Part shown: positions 6,492 to 12,524 of the stretch, one piece after another
Position numbering within the stretch: position 1 is the stretch's first letter
Layout of the letters: the number at the start of each line of letters is the position of its first letter
Position numbers and translations under genes: made by a program
The notes under the pieces: model-generated
Databases searched by the model: none
What the model saw: the letters and a program-made list of their open reading frames with translations, nothing else
What the model was told of the DNA's origin: nothing
Source: a bacterium
GTDB lineage: Bacteria > Bacillota_I > Bacilli_A > RF39 > UBA660
Length of the DNA stretch: 12,524 nucleotides
Reading direction: 5' to 3'
NCBI GenBank assembly: GCA_029007685.1
Contig: JAQXIG010000146.1
Coordinates: forward strand, 1 to 12,524

Positions 6492-7670
6492 TTAATTCGT
6501 TTGAATATTTAGAATTTTTTGTAAATTGATTTGCTCTTCTTTTAAAACTTGATTGGTGGTATCGCATAGATAATCATAGCGAAAGATACTAAATCCTTTG
6601 GCATCCTGATTTTGACGTAATACTTTAATTTGATTCTCAATAATATGATTGGATTCTAACCATTCTTGAGATCCTTTTTTTGCATAGGAGTCTACTTGGC
6701 CCGCTTTGTAAAGTGCTAATGCTGGAATTAATATCACATCGTTTTTTATGAGGTTTTTCCATGTGTTTAAAGTCTCGATAAAAGGTTTGGTTTCGTTAAA
6801 AAAACCATAGTATAATTGGGGCATTATATAGTCGATATAACCATCTTTGCTTAGCCACGTTTTCACATCAGCATAGTTTTTTTCGTAATTATTTTCTAAA
6901 TTTCCTTCTGGACTTATTCCTACTTGTATTTTAGAATTTTTTTCTTTTACCAATTGATAAATTGATTGAACTAATTCATTGGTTTGACTTAATCGATAAT
7001 CTGTTAAAGAGATAGTATCTTTTACTGTTTGATAGTTTTCTAAATCAATGGTTTCATCAGGATAAAAGTAATCATCTAAATGAATCCCATCTACTTGGTA
7101 ATTTTCAATTATCTCGTGGATTCCAACTAGTACAAGTTCTTTCACTTCACTGCTAGCTGGATTATAATAAATACCTTTGTCAGGGATTACTTTGACGTGA
7201 TTGGTATTTAGCCATTGATATGCTGGGTTTTTCTCGCTGATGGTAGTAATATCAGTACTGGTTCTAATACGATAAGGATTAATCCAGGCATGCACTTCTA
7301 TGTTACTAGCGTGCGCATATTCGATAAAGGTAGCCAAAATATCTAGTGGTAGTTTATCGCTTTCTTTAGAAACAATGGAAATAGATGCTGGGTAAATGGC
7401 AGAAGGATAAATCGCATCAGAAAAAGATCTCACTTGAAGAATAATCATATTTAGTTTGTATTCTTTTATTTTTTTAATCATATTTTTAATTTCTATTTTT
7501 ATTTCATCTGCAGATTTATTTTTAAAATATTTTTCATATTCAATATAGGAAATAAATACGCCTCTTTTTTCAGAATGAATTGGAATATAACAGCGATTTT
7601 TCCAAATAAAAAGAGCAGCAATTGTCAATGATACTGCTATTATGAGTACTTTTTTTTGTTTGTATTTCAT
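6492..7670 (-). CDS. Membrane-anchored family-10-like glycosyl hydrolase (DUF187/GHL10)
   Basis: The protein resembles the GHL10/DUF187 (YngK-like) family of secreted or surface glycosidases thought to act on cell-surface polysaccharide; the substrate is unknown. From the start chosen here (392 residues) it has an N-terminal membrane or signal segment at about 7-23. RGVFISY opens the TIM-barrel-like domain, followed by LNMIILQVRSFSDAIYPS, VHAWINPYRI, and VDGIHLDDYFYP with likely acidic active-site residues; then IMPQLYYGF and FSIFRYDYL. A longer in-frame start at 7727 would add 19 residues and overlap ymfH. I prefer the ATG at 7668-7670 because an AGGTGAG ribosome binding site lies 6 nt before it and the signal segment then sits at the N-terminus. 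It follows ymfH by 41 bp, so it is probably in the same operon. Confidence 0.85.
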   Translation of the reverse strand: MKYKQKKVLIIAVSLTIAALFIWKNRCYIPIHSEKRGVFISYIEYEKYFKNKSADEIKIEIKNMIKKIKEYKLNMIILQVRSFSDAIYPSAIYPASISIVSKESDKLPLDILATFIEYAHASNIEVHAWINPYRIRTSTDITTISEKNPAYQWLNTNHVKVIPDKGIYYNPASSEVKELVLVGIHEIIENYQVDGIHLDDYFYPDETIDLENYQTVKDTISLTDYRLSQTNELVQSIYQLVKEKNSKIQVGISPEGNLENNYEKNYADVKTWLSKDGYIDYIMPQLYYGFFNETKPFIETLNTWKNLIKNDVILIPALALYKAGQVDSYAKKGSQEWLESNHIIENQIKVLRQNQDAKGFSIFRYDYLCDTTNQVLKEEQINLQKILNIQTN

Positions 7671-7711
7671 ATTCTCACCTATCATATCATATGCACTAAC
7701 CACTCGTTTTA

Positions 7712-8983
7712 TTATTTTTTTGGACAAACAGTAATAAAAGATGCATTTGAAAAATTAATTTTAGAAATCATTTTTTTTAATTCCACTACATTTAATGAAC
7801 GGTAAATTTCAGTTTTGTTGGGAATTATGTTACCATATGTAATAACATCATATAGAATGTTATCTAAGGTTAAAGAAATATTGTCAACCATGACTACTTC
7901 TGATGAAATCCAAACTTTTTTTAAACGTTCAATTTCTGATTCCTCTATATCTAAGGTTGTTAATTCTTTTTTGACTTCTGCTACAAATTCTTCTGGTCTA
8001 TCACTACTTGCGATATAAGACAGAAGAAGATACTCTCCATAAATCTCTCGTTCTGTATAAAATGAAGTGATTAATTTTTTTTGTTTCATTTGTTCTCTAA
8101 AGGTAGAAGAGAGTCCAAATTTAATACTATTAAAAAGTCCTAAGTATAAGTTTAAACGATATGGATCTTTTACCCCTTTTAGAGGAATTTTTACGACATA
8201 AGCGACTTTTTTATTAGCTACATTGAAAAACAATTTTTTGGTTTTTGCCTGTACTTCTTCGGGTTCTTTTTCTTTTTTTTCTTCGATCGGTTTGTTTGTT
8301 GTGGCATTTTTTAGAGATTCGTTGGTGGTAATAATGTTCATAGCTCGTTCTTTATCGAAGGATCCGCTAATCATCAGAATCATGTTACTAGGTTGATAAT
8401 AGGTGTTGTAGGTTTGATAAAGTAATTCTTTGGTTATTTCGGAAATAGAATCTTCTGTTCCAGCAATATCAAATCTAACTGGATCTTTATGGAAAATAGC
8501 CTTTCTAATTTCTTCATCTAAAAACCAATCTATTTCATCATCATACTGTTTGATTTCTTCTGTAATGATTCCTTTTTCCTTTTCAACATTTTCATCTGTA
8601 AAGTAAGGAGTATGAACAAAGTCTAATAAATAATTCAGATTTTCTTCAAACCCCATATTTCCTTCAAAATAATACCTTGTTGTGTTGAAACTGGTAGTAG
8701 CATTAGAAGAAGTTCCTGTTTTAGCAGCAAAGCTAAAAGGATCCTCACCATCTTCTTGTTCAAACATTTTGTGCTCTAAAAAGTGAGCAATTCCAGCTGG
8801 TACTTTGATGAATTTTTTTTCGTCAATTGGCTTAAATTCCATATTTCTAGAACCAAATTTAGTTATGTAGTGCATTGCATAATTCGATTTATTCTCATAA
8901 GGAATGAAATAGATTTCTAAGCCACTTTCTAATTTCGTAAAGAAAACACTTTGATCTAGTCCAACTAATTTAATCTCCTTCAT
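7712..8983 (-). CDS. ymfH: M16-family zinc peptidase YmfH (EF-P modification-associated)
   Basis: A 423-residue M16 (pitrilysin/insulinase-like) protein. The inverted zinc motif HFLEH is at residues 67-71 and the downstream acidic ligand region EKGIITEEIKQYDDE at 135-149, so the active site looks complete. The C-terminal M16 domain follows (STFREQMKQKKLITSFYTEREIYGEYLL). In Bacillus, YmfF and YmfH are linked to the 5-aminopentanol modification pathway of elongation factor P; their biochemical role is not settled, and I see no efp or ymfI here. The gene overlaps the end of ymfF by 14 bp and has a GGAG ribosome binding site inside ymfF, a typical coupled pair. M16 partners usually work as heterodimers with one active and one inactive subunit, and this is the active one. 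Confidence 0.9.
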   Translation of the reverse strand: MKEIKLVGLDQSVFFTKLESGLEIYFIPYENKSNYAMHYITKFGSRNMEFKPIDEKKFIKVPAGIAHFLEHKMFEQEDGEDPFSFAAKTGTSSNATTSFNTTRYYFEGNMGFEENLNYLLDFVHTPYFTDENVEKEKGIITEEIKQYDDEIDWFLDEEIRKAIFHKDPVRFDIAGTEDSISEITKELLYQTYNTYYQPSNMILMISGSFDKERAMNIITTNESLKNATTNKPIEEKKEKEPEEVQAKTKKLFFNVANKKVAYVVKIPLKGVKDPYRLNLYLGLFNSIKFGLSSTFREQMKQKKLITSFYTEREIYGEYLLLSYIASSDRPEEFVAEVKKELTTLDIEESEIERLKKVWISSEVVMVDNISLTLDNILYDVITYGNIIPNKTEIYRSLNVVELKKMISKINFSNASFITVCPKK

Positions 8984-10244
8984 TTTCTTTATCTCCTTCT
9001 AATAAATATATGGTATCCATTTTTACTTTTTTGGAAACATTGATAATATCCTCTTTGGTGACTTTTTTAATTTCTTCTTTTCTTTCTTCAATATTACCCA
9101 AGTTGAGTAAATCTTTTGCTAGATAAGTTTCAATAATGGCATTTTCATTATCTTCAATTTCTTTTAATAAGCTTAGATAATTTTGTTTCGCAAACTCGAT
9201 GTTTTCCTCCGTAAATTTTCCTTGTTCCATTTCTTTCATTAGTTTTTTTATTAGTTTTATGGTTTTATTGAAATTTTCTTTGGTAATACCAGCTCTAATG
9301 ATCATTATATGATCTAATTTGGTTACTGATGAGTAAACATAGTAAGCAAGAGAATGCTTTTCTCGAATAATTTGAAAGAATTTAGATTCGCTACTTCCTC
9401 CTAAAATCATATTATAGAGAGTTAAAACATAGTTTCTTTCAAATTCTGTTAATTCTCCAATTTTACAACCAATGGATAATTTTGATTGATTGCCATTGAT
9501 TTTTTCTATCACAGTTTTGGTTCGTTGTGGCAATTTAGAATGGTAAATCATCTGACTGTCTTTTGGTCGTTTAAATGTATCAAATTCCATATATTTTTTT
9601 AATAATGATACGATAGCTTCTTCTTCAAAATCGCCAATTACATAAATATCTACTAGACTGCCAATCATCATTTTTTGATAATATTGTTTCAAGGTATCTA
9701 AATTCACATTGTTTAAATCTTCCAAATATCCTTGTTCACGATAGGAATAAGGCATGTTCGGTCCCATCGTTTCTAACATGCGTGTGACACTATATAAGGA
9801 AGGATTTTCTTTTAATCCCTTTAGTGCATTTTCCGTACTTTGTTTTAGAAAATCATAGGCTTCTTTGAATTTATCTAAATCGTTAAAATTAGGATGGAAG
9901 ATCACATCTGCAAATAATTCAATTGATTTTTCTAGCATACCTTCTTCCGTATATTTTTCATTTAAGGTAGACATGAAAAAATTCATCATATTGAACTTTC
10001 CAGCACGATAAGTTTTGGTTGAGATATTCAAAGCATATAAATCTTGACAGTGTAACACTAGTTCTCTTTTGGTGCGATAAGTATCAGTTGCATAGGTTAA
10101 GAACGAGGCCAAGAAATTTCTAAGTGTTATTTCTTCTTTTACTATTGTATCTCGTAAACAAACTCGAATTGTTATGGTTTTAAAGCGTTTGGTTGGGATT
10201 AAGTGTAATAAATAAGATCCCATATCGATTGTTTTATCTTTCAT
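8970..10244 (-). CDS. ymfF: Catalytically inactive M16-like partner YmfF
   Basis: A 424-residue M16-like protein lacking the HxxEH zinc motif. Where it should stand, the sequence reads LRNFLASFLTYATDTYRTK. The C-terminal half keeps the typical LGGSSESKFFQIIREKHSLAYYVYS motif (Arg/Tyr pair) of M16 partner subunits. It most likely pairs with YmfH, encoded immediately downstream with a 14-bp overlap. A GTG at 10251-10253 gives a 3-residue longer frame, but that GTG is part of the AGGTG ribosome binding site. The ATG at 10242-10244, spaced 6 nt from the AGGTG, is the better start. The gene begins 43 bp after the deoD stop. No terminator or clear promoter is visible in between, so it may be read from the deoD promoter. 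Confidence 0.88.
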   Translation of the reverse strand: MKDKTIDMGSYLLHLIPTKRFKTITIRVCLRDTIVKEEITLRNFLASFLTYATDTYRTKRELVLHCQDLYALNISTKTYRAGKFNMMNFFMSTLNEKYTEEGMLEKSIELFADVIFHPNFNDLDKFKEAYDFLKQSTENALKGLKENPSLYSVTRMLETMGPNMPYSYREQGYLEDLNNVNLDTLKQYYQKMMIGSLVDIYVIGDFEEEAIVSLLKKYMEFDTFKRPKDSQMIYHSKLPQRTKTVIEKINGNQSKLSIGCKIGELTEFERNYVLTLYNMILGGSSESKFFQIIREKHSLAYYVYSSVTKLDHIMIIRAGITKENFNKTIKLIKKLMKEMEQGKFTEENIEFAKQNYLSLLKEIEDNENAIIETYLAKDLLNLGNIEERKEEIKKVTKEDIINVSKKVKMDTIYLLEGDKENEGD

Positions 10245-10287
10245 TTTTTTCACCTCACTAACTCTAGTATGTACATTATTTTTATTT

Positions 10288-10995
10288 TTATGATAGTGTT
10301 GATTCTAAAGCAATTTCAATCATATCATTAAAAGCTTTTTGTCTTTCTTCACTTGTTGTTTCTTGTTTTGTGACTAGATTATCAGATACTGTTAAAATAC
10401 AGGTTGCTTTTTTATTTAATGTTTTAGCATTACTAAATAAGGCAAATGTTTCCATTTCGGCTCCTAATATATTGTATTTTTTTACTAATTCTTCATAATT
10501 ATTATTTTCTTTGTAAAAGGCATCTGTGCAATGAATGATTCCTTTTTTTACTTTGATTTTTAGGTTCTTGGCTGCTAATTCTAACTTTTTATTTAATTCT
10601 TTATTACTGTAAATTATCTCTGGTGAATCGTATCCTTGTTCTTTTGCATAATTAGAAGTTGAATAGGATCCTTCTACGATGATTGTATCGTATAAATTCA
10701 AATTTTTCCGATATGCTCCACAAGTTCCGACACGAATAATATTCTCTACATTGTAAAAATTATATAATTCATAAGAATAAATTCCCATACTTGGATTGCC
10801 TATACCCGATGCAAATACAGTGATTTCTTTTCCTTTATATTTTCCAGTATATCCAAAAATATTACGAACGGTATTGATTAATTTGACATCTGTCAAATAA
10901 GTTTCGGCAATATATTTTGCTCTTAATGGATCGCCTGGCATTAATACTGTTTTAGCAATATCTTCTAAATTACTTTCTATATGTGCAGTTGCCAT
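10288..10995 (-). CDS. deoD: Purine nucleoside phosphorylase, DeoD type
   Basis: This hexameric-type phosphorylase cleaves purine (deoxy)nucleosides with phosphate to base and (deoxy)ribose-1-phosphate, serving purine salvage. The 235 residues match the family length. Visible residues: His5 (nucleoside site, from the neighbouring subunit), phosphate-binding GDPLR (21-25) and Arg44, RVGTCGA (88-94), the ribose-binding EMET loop (Glu180-Met181-Glu182) and catalytic Asp205 in VSDN. The residue after it is Asn where many homologues have His. The ATG start is preceded by GAAGG. Just upstream is an extended -10 promoter; gerE ends in its own terminator, so deoD begins a separate transcription unit that may continue into ymfF. 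Confidence 0.95.
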   Translation of the reverse strand: MATAHIESNLEDIAKTVLMPGDPLRAKYIAETYLTDVKLINTVRNIFGYTGKYKGKEITVFASGIGNPSMGIYSYELYNFYNVENIIRVGTCGAYRKNLNLYDTIIVEGSYSTSNYAKEQGYDSPEIIYSNKELNKKLELAAKNLKIKVKKGIIHCTDAFYKENNNYEELVKKYNILGAEMETFALFSNAKTLNKKATCILTVSDNLVTKQETTSEERQKAFNDMIEIALESTLS

Positions 10996-11025
10996 TTTTT
11001 GACCTTCTTTCTATTCTTTTTTTTT

Positions 11026-11034
11026 ATTATACCA
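11026..11034 (-). promoter_or_regulatory. Extended -10 promoter of deoD
   Basis: The minus strand reads TGGTATAAT, a perfect TATAAT with the TGn extension, 30 bp before the deoD ATG. No good -35 box is seen at 17 or 18 bp. Confidence 0.6.
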
Positions 11035-11039
11035 AAAGA

Positions 11040-11087
11040 TTTGGGCTTCTACTACCATAACTTGATATTTTTATAAATTTGCCCAAA
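11040..11087. repeat. 7-bp inverted repeat upstream of the deoD promoter
   Basis: TTTGGGC (11040-11046) and GCCCAAA (11081-11087) are inverted copies 34 bp apart. One arm lies directly upstream of the deoD promoter and the other abuts the gerE terminator. These G/C runs stand out in AT-rich DNA and may be regulator half-sites, but nothing proves it. Confidence 0.4.
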
Positions 11088-11108
11088 AAAAAGAAGAAAA
11101 TTCTTCTT
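11085..11108 (-). terminator. Intrinsic terminator of gerE
   Basis: On the minus strand an 8-bp stem AAGAAGAA / TTCTTCTT (11101-11108 with 11091-11098, two-base gap) is followed by a run of T. It overlaps the gerE stop codon at 11107-11109. Confidence 0.75.
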
Positions 11109-11313
11109 ATAGAGATAATTCGTTTAATTTTAATAACTCTACTACAGCACCAGCACGTCCAGTAACACCTAATTTTTGGATCACATTTGAAATATGATTT
11201 CTAACTGTTTTTTCACTGATATTTAATTCGTTAGCTATTTCTTTAGTCGTTTTATTTCGTACCAATAAAGAGAAAACTTCACGTTCTCTTTTGGTTAAGA
11301 TACTTGTACTCAC
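11107..11313 (-). CDS. gerE: GerE, LuxR-type regulator of late sporulation
   Basis: A 68-residue protein that is almost only a LuxR-type helix-turn-helix domain: LTKREREVFSLL (6-17), KTTKEIANELNISEKTVRNH (recognition helix region, about 21-40), then IQKLGVTGRAGAVVELLKL. It closely resembles B. subtilis GerE (74 residues), the last regulator of the mother-cell sporulation cascade, which controls spore-coat genes with sigma-K. There is no receiver or ligand domain, as expected for GerE. The start is GTG at 11311-11313, with a strong AAGGAG ribosome binding site 7 nt upstream. It lies 80 bp after spoIIIAH. A terminator overlaps its stop codon, so the two sporulation genes may form one unit, possibly with a second sigma-E-like promoter in the gap. 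Confidence 0.92.
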   Translation of the reverse strand: MSTSILTKREREVFSLLVRNKTTKEIANELNISEKTVRNHISNVIQKLGVTGRAGAVVELLKLNELSL

Positions 11314-11354
11314 AATTTCACTCCTTCTATTTTATACACTTCATTACCTATCGT

Positions 11355-11383
11355 ATTTTATGTAATGATGGTTAAAATAGATA
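11355..11383 (-). promoter_or_regulatory. Possible sigma-E-like promoter for gerE
   Basis: On the minus strand CATAAAAT (11355-11362) matches the sigma-E -10 CATACAAT at 7 of 8. TATCTATT lies 13 bp upstream (11376-11383) and only partly matches the -35 core. The spacing equals that of the spoVD candidate. A sigma-K reading (CATAnnnTA) also fits the -10 box, but I see no properly spaced -35 for it. Confidence 0.3.
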
Positions 11384-11393
11384 GTGGTTTTGC

Positions 11394-11915
11394 CTATTTT
11401 TCAAATTTTACTGTAATATATACTTTCCCCTCAAATTCTTCTTGAACTGATCTCATGATATTGTTGGCAAGAGTGATGTCGTGATCTTTTTTTACGGCAA
11501 CAATTTTAATTTCTGTATTATCAATTTTTACAAAGCTATCTAATTGGAATTTATTTTTTATTTTTTGCTCAATTGCTTCTTCTTTTGCTTTGATATCATT
11601 TAAGTATTTGATTTGTTCATAAGCATTATTTTTCTCTTCTGATGTCGTTTGTTCACTCGTTAATAAGCTTTTTAATTCTGCCATTGTTTCTCCGCGTTCT
11701 TCTTCTAAATTCACACGCATTGAGACTAAACTTTCGCTTTCGGTAATAGTTACTTTGGTGTCGCTATCAGTATTAGTTTCTTCTTTTACGGTTCTTTCAG
11801 TGTAATTACTATTATTGGTTAATAGTAGTTCGTTAGGCATCGTAATATAATATACACTTAATACAAGAATTAAACTAAATAATGTTAAAAACCATAAACT
11901 CTGTTTATTTATCAT
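11394..11915 (-). CDS. spoIIIAH: Stage III sporulation protein AH (SpoIIIAH)
   Basis: SpoIIIAH sits in the mother-cell membrane and, with forespore SpoIIQ, forms the channel across the intermembrane space that keeps sigma-G active in the forespore. The 173-residue protein has the typical start MINKQSLWFL running into one membrane segment (7-27, ending VYYITMP). A charged linker follows, then a helical, coiled-coil-prone part (about 66-120), and a C-terminal YscJ/FliF-like ring domain (about 120-172, with DSFVKIDNTEIKIVAVKK and KVYITVKFE). The ATG start has an AAGGAG ribosome binding site. In most spore formers this is the last gene of an eight-gene spoIIIA operon. Here the upstream DNA holds a terminator and unrelated genes, so it is detached from the other spoIIIA genes, at least within this window. 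Confidence 0.88.
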   Translation of the reverse strand: MINKQSLWFLTLFSLILVLSVYYITMPNELLLTNNSNYTERTVKEETNTDSDTKVTITESESLVSMRVNLEEERGETMAELKSLLTSEQTTSEEKNNAYEQIKYLNDIKAKEEAIEQKIKNKFQLDSFVKIDNTEIKIVAVKKDHDITLANNIMRSVQEEFEGKVYITVKFEK

Positions 11916-11948
11916 ATCTATTTCTCCTTTTCTGCTATAATCTATGAC

Positions 11949-11976
11949 AAAAAAAAAGAAGTTATGCGAACTTCTT
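11949..11976 (-). terminator. Intrinsic terminator upstream of spoIIIAH
   Basis: On the minus strand the stem AAGAAGTT (11969-11976) / AACTTCTT (11956-11963) with a 5-nt loop CGCAT is followed by an unbroken T-run. It ends about 35 bp before the spoIIIAH start codon. Confidence 0.8.
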
Positions 11977-12007
11977 GTAAATCTGTGATAGTGTCCTCTT
12001 GCGATTG
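11949..12007 (-). ncRNA. Candidate short transcript or attenuated leader before spoIIIAH
   Basis: A well-formed promoter (12014-12042) would start transcription near 12007, and the terminator at 11949-11976 would end it about 60 nt later. The only frame inside starts at the edge of the -10 box, is 19 codons long and runs through the terminator, so it is not a convincing gene. The unit is either a small RNA or the leader of spoIIIAH with regulated read-through. No known riboswitch or T-box motif was recognised. Confidence 0.35.
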
Positions 12008-12013
12008 ATTCAT

Positions 12014-12042
12014 ATTATAATCGTTAAAAATATCCATGTAAA
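12014..12042 (-). promoter_or_regulatory. Sigma-A promoter
   Basis: On the minus strand TTTACA (12037-12042) and TATAAT (12014-12019) are separated by exactly 17 bp, a near-consensus vegetative promoter and the best in the window. It points toward the terminator and spoIIIAH. Confidence 0.7.
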
Positions 12043-12095
12043 GGTTTCAACTTTAAAAAGATGATGGAGATGGGGTCATGATCGTTTGATGCAGT

Positions 12096-12172
12096 AGGAA
12101 CTATAGTCAAAGTTATAGATTTTGAATATGGTATGTTGACTCATATTTTCTTAATTCTTCGTTATAGTTCCT
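12096..12172. repeat. 10-bp inverted repeat around the end of the small ORF
   Basis: AGGAACTATA (12096-12105) and TATAGTTCCT (12163-12172) are perfect inverted copies 57 bp apart. One arm is inside the 32-residue ORF and the other lies just after its stop. Role unknown. Confidence 0.5.
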
Positions 12173-12211
12173 TACTAAGTTTTCAATTTTGTTTTGCAGT
12201 TTGTTACTCAT
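12113..12211 (-). CDS. Small 32-residue hypothetical protein
   Basis: A short frame from ATG 12209-12211 to TAA 12113-12115 encodes MSNKLQNKIENLVRNY, then EELRKYESTYHIQNL after two further residues. It is mostly charged and probably helical. A strong GGGAG ribosome binding site lies at the right distance (7 nt), and a possible promoter is just upstream, which is why I report it despite its size. I do not recognise a family; it loosely recalls short Spo0E-like proteins but lacks their SxxxD motif. It has no membrane segment. It lies between the superoxide reductase gene and the spoIIIAH promoter region. It may be a real small protein or the remnant of a larger gene. Confidence 0.4.
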   Translation of the reverse strand: MSNKLQNKIENLVRNYNEELRKYESTYHIQNL

Positions 12212-12232
12212 CTCGCTACTCCCTTTTATTTT

Positions 12233-12261
12233 GATATGGCAAACTTTTTTGTTAGTGTCAA
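12233..12261 (-). promoter_or_regulatory. Possible sigma-A promoter of the small ORF
   Basis: A perfect -35 TTGACA on the minus strand (12256-12261) is followed after 17 bp by CATATC (12233-12238), a poor -10. The GGGAG ribosome binding site of the small ORF lies just downstream. Confidence 0.35.
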
Positions 12262-12326
12262 TAACGGGAGATATCAACTTATTCATAATTTGTCACAATA
12301 GTATGAAACAATATCTTTTACTTTTT

Positions 12327-12524
12327 TTATTCTACTTCTTTTATCCATAATCCATGAAGATTACAGTATTCATATATTTTAGAACCTTTTATATATGGAA
12401 AATTCACTTCCGGTTTATCTGTTGGTTCTAATTTTATTATATTTATTTGATTGTTAGCCACTTGTGCAATAAACATAATATAATGCTCTTCTGTCATAGG
12501 ATGTTCTACTTCTCCTATTTTAAC
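12327..12524 (-). CDS. Superoxide reductase (desulfoferrodoxin/neelaredoxin-type), C-terminal part
   Basis: The last 65 residues of a superoxide reductase, an iron enzyme that reduces superoxide to hydrogen peroxide without making oxygen and is typical of anaerobes. The visible part begins with VKIGEVEHPMTEEHYI. Its two histidines, six residues apart, match the HPxxxEH iron-ligand motif. It ends with YEYCNLHGLW, where the Cys and His three residues later are the axial Cys and the fourth His ligand. All visible ligands are intact. The gene enters from the right edge, so I cannot say whether it has the extra N-terminal desulforedoxin (Cys4 iron) domain. The stop is TAA at 12327-12329. No clear terminator follows. 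Confidence 0.9.
   Translation of the reverse strand, partial: VKIGEVEHPMTEEHYIMFIAQVANNQINIIKLEPTDKPEVNFPYIKGSKIYEYCNLHGLWIKEVE

Noticed and set aside
6358..6567. 69-codon minus-strand frame across the glycosidase end
   Set aside because: It reads the end of the glycosidase gene out of frame, and its last part is only the out-of-frame start of the GGDEF remnant.
7671..7727. Longer N-terminus for the glycosidase, overlapping ymfH
   Set aside because: It would place 19 residues before the signal segment, while the inner ATG has its own AGGTGAG site at good spacing.
10242..10253. GTG start for ymfF three codons upstream
   Set aside because: That GTG is part of the AGGTG ribosome binding site that serves the ATG at 10242-10244.
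11955..11966. CATAACTT in the terminator as a sigma-K -10 box for spoIIIAH
   Set aside because: It lies inside the terminator stem and has only a very weak -35; the match is probably chance.

Overview
The window looks like chromosomal DNA from an anaerobic, spore-forming, low-GC member of the Bacillota, probably a deep-branching or Erysipelotrichia-like gut lineage. The evidence is the very AT-rich composition, strong AGGAG/AGGTG ribosome binding sites, three sporulation genes (spoVD, spoIIIAH, gerE), the ymfF-ymfH pair, and a superoxide reductase at the right edge. Every gene I can support lies on the minus strand, so transcription runs from high to low coordinates. TGG codons encode Trp in the intact genes, so I see no sign of a Mollicutes-type code.

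In transcription order: the C-terminal part of a superoxide reductase (12327-12524); a 32-residue small ORF (12113-12211); a sigma-A-type promoter followed about 60 nt later by an intrinsic terminator (11949-12042), which is either a small RNA or an attenuated leader; spoIIIAH (11394-11915); gerE (11107-11313) with a terminator over its stop codon; and deoD (10288-10995) with an extended -10 promoter. Then comes a tight cluster: ymfF and ymfH (overlapping M16-peptidase-like genes), a membrane-anchored family-10-like glycosidase, a remnant of a GGDEF gene, and pgi. A 775-bp stretch with no intact gene (4233-5007) follows. Next are a PMCA/SERCA-type cation ATPase (1626-4232) and a truncated spoVD (401-1504). 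A still more AT-rich fragment of a DUF5655-like gene (1 to about 455) is joined out of frame to spoVD.

The main theme is gene damage. pgi is frameshifted by a perfect 8-bp tandem duplication (5287-5302). The DUF5655-like fragment is frameshifted by a perfect 26-bp tandem duplication (346-397). In both cases removing one copy restores a continuous reading frame. spoVD loses its homology just after the SxN motif and lacks the KTG part of the transpeptidase domain, the GGDEF gene survives as its last ~65 codons, and 4233-5007 may hold a further decayed gene. These are either real decay or slippage events, or assembly faults; raw reads would decide. I found no convincing new defence, mobile or CRISPR system. 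The nearest candidates are the accessory DUF5655-like fragment at the left edge and the promoter-terminator unit ahead of spoIIIAH.
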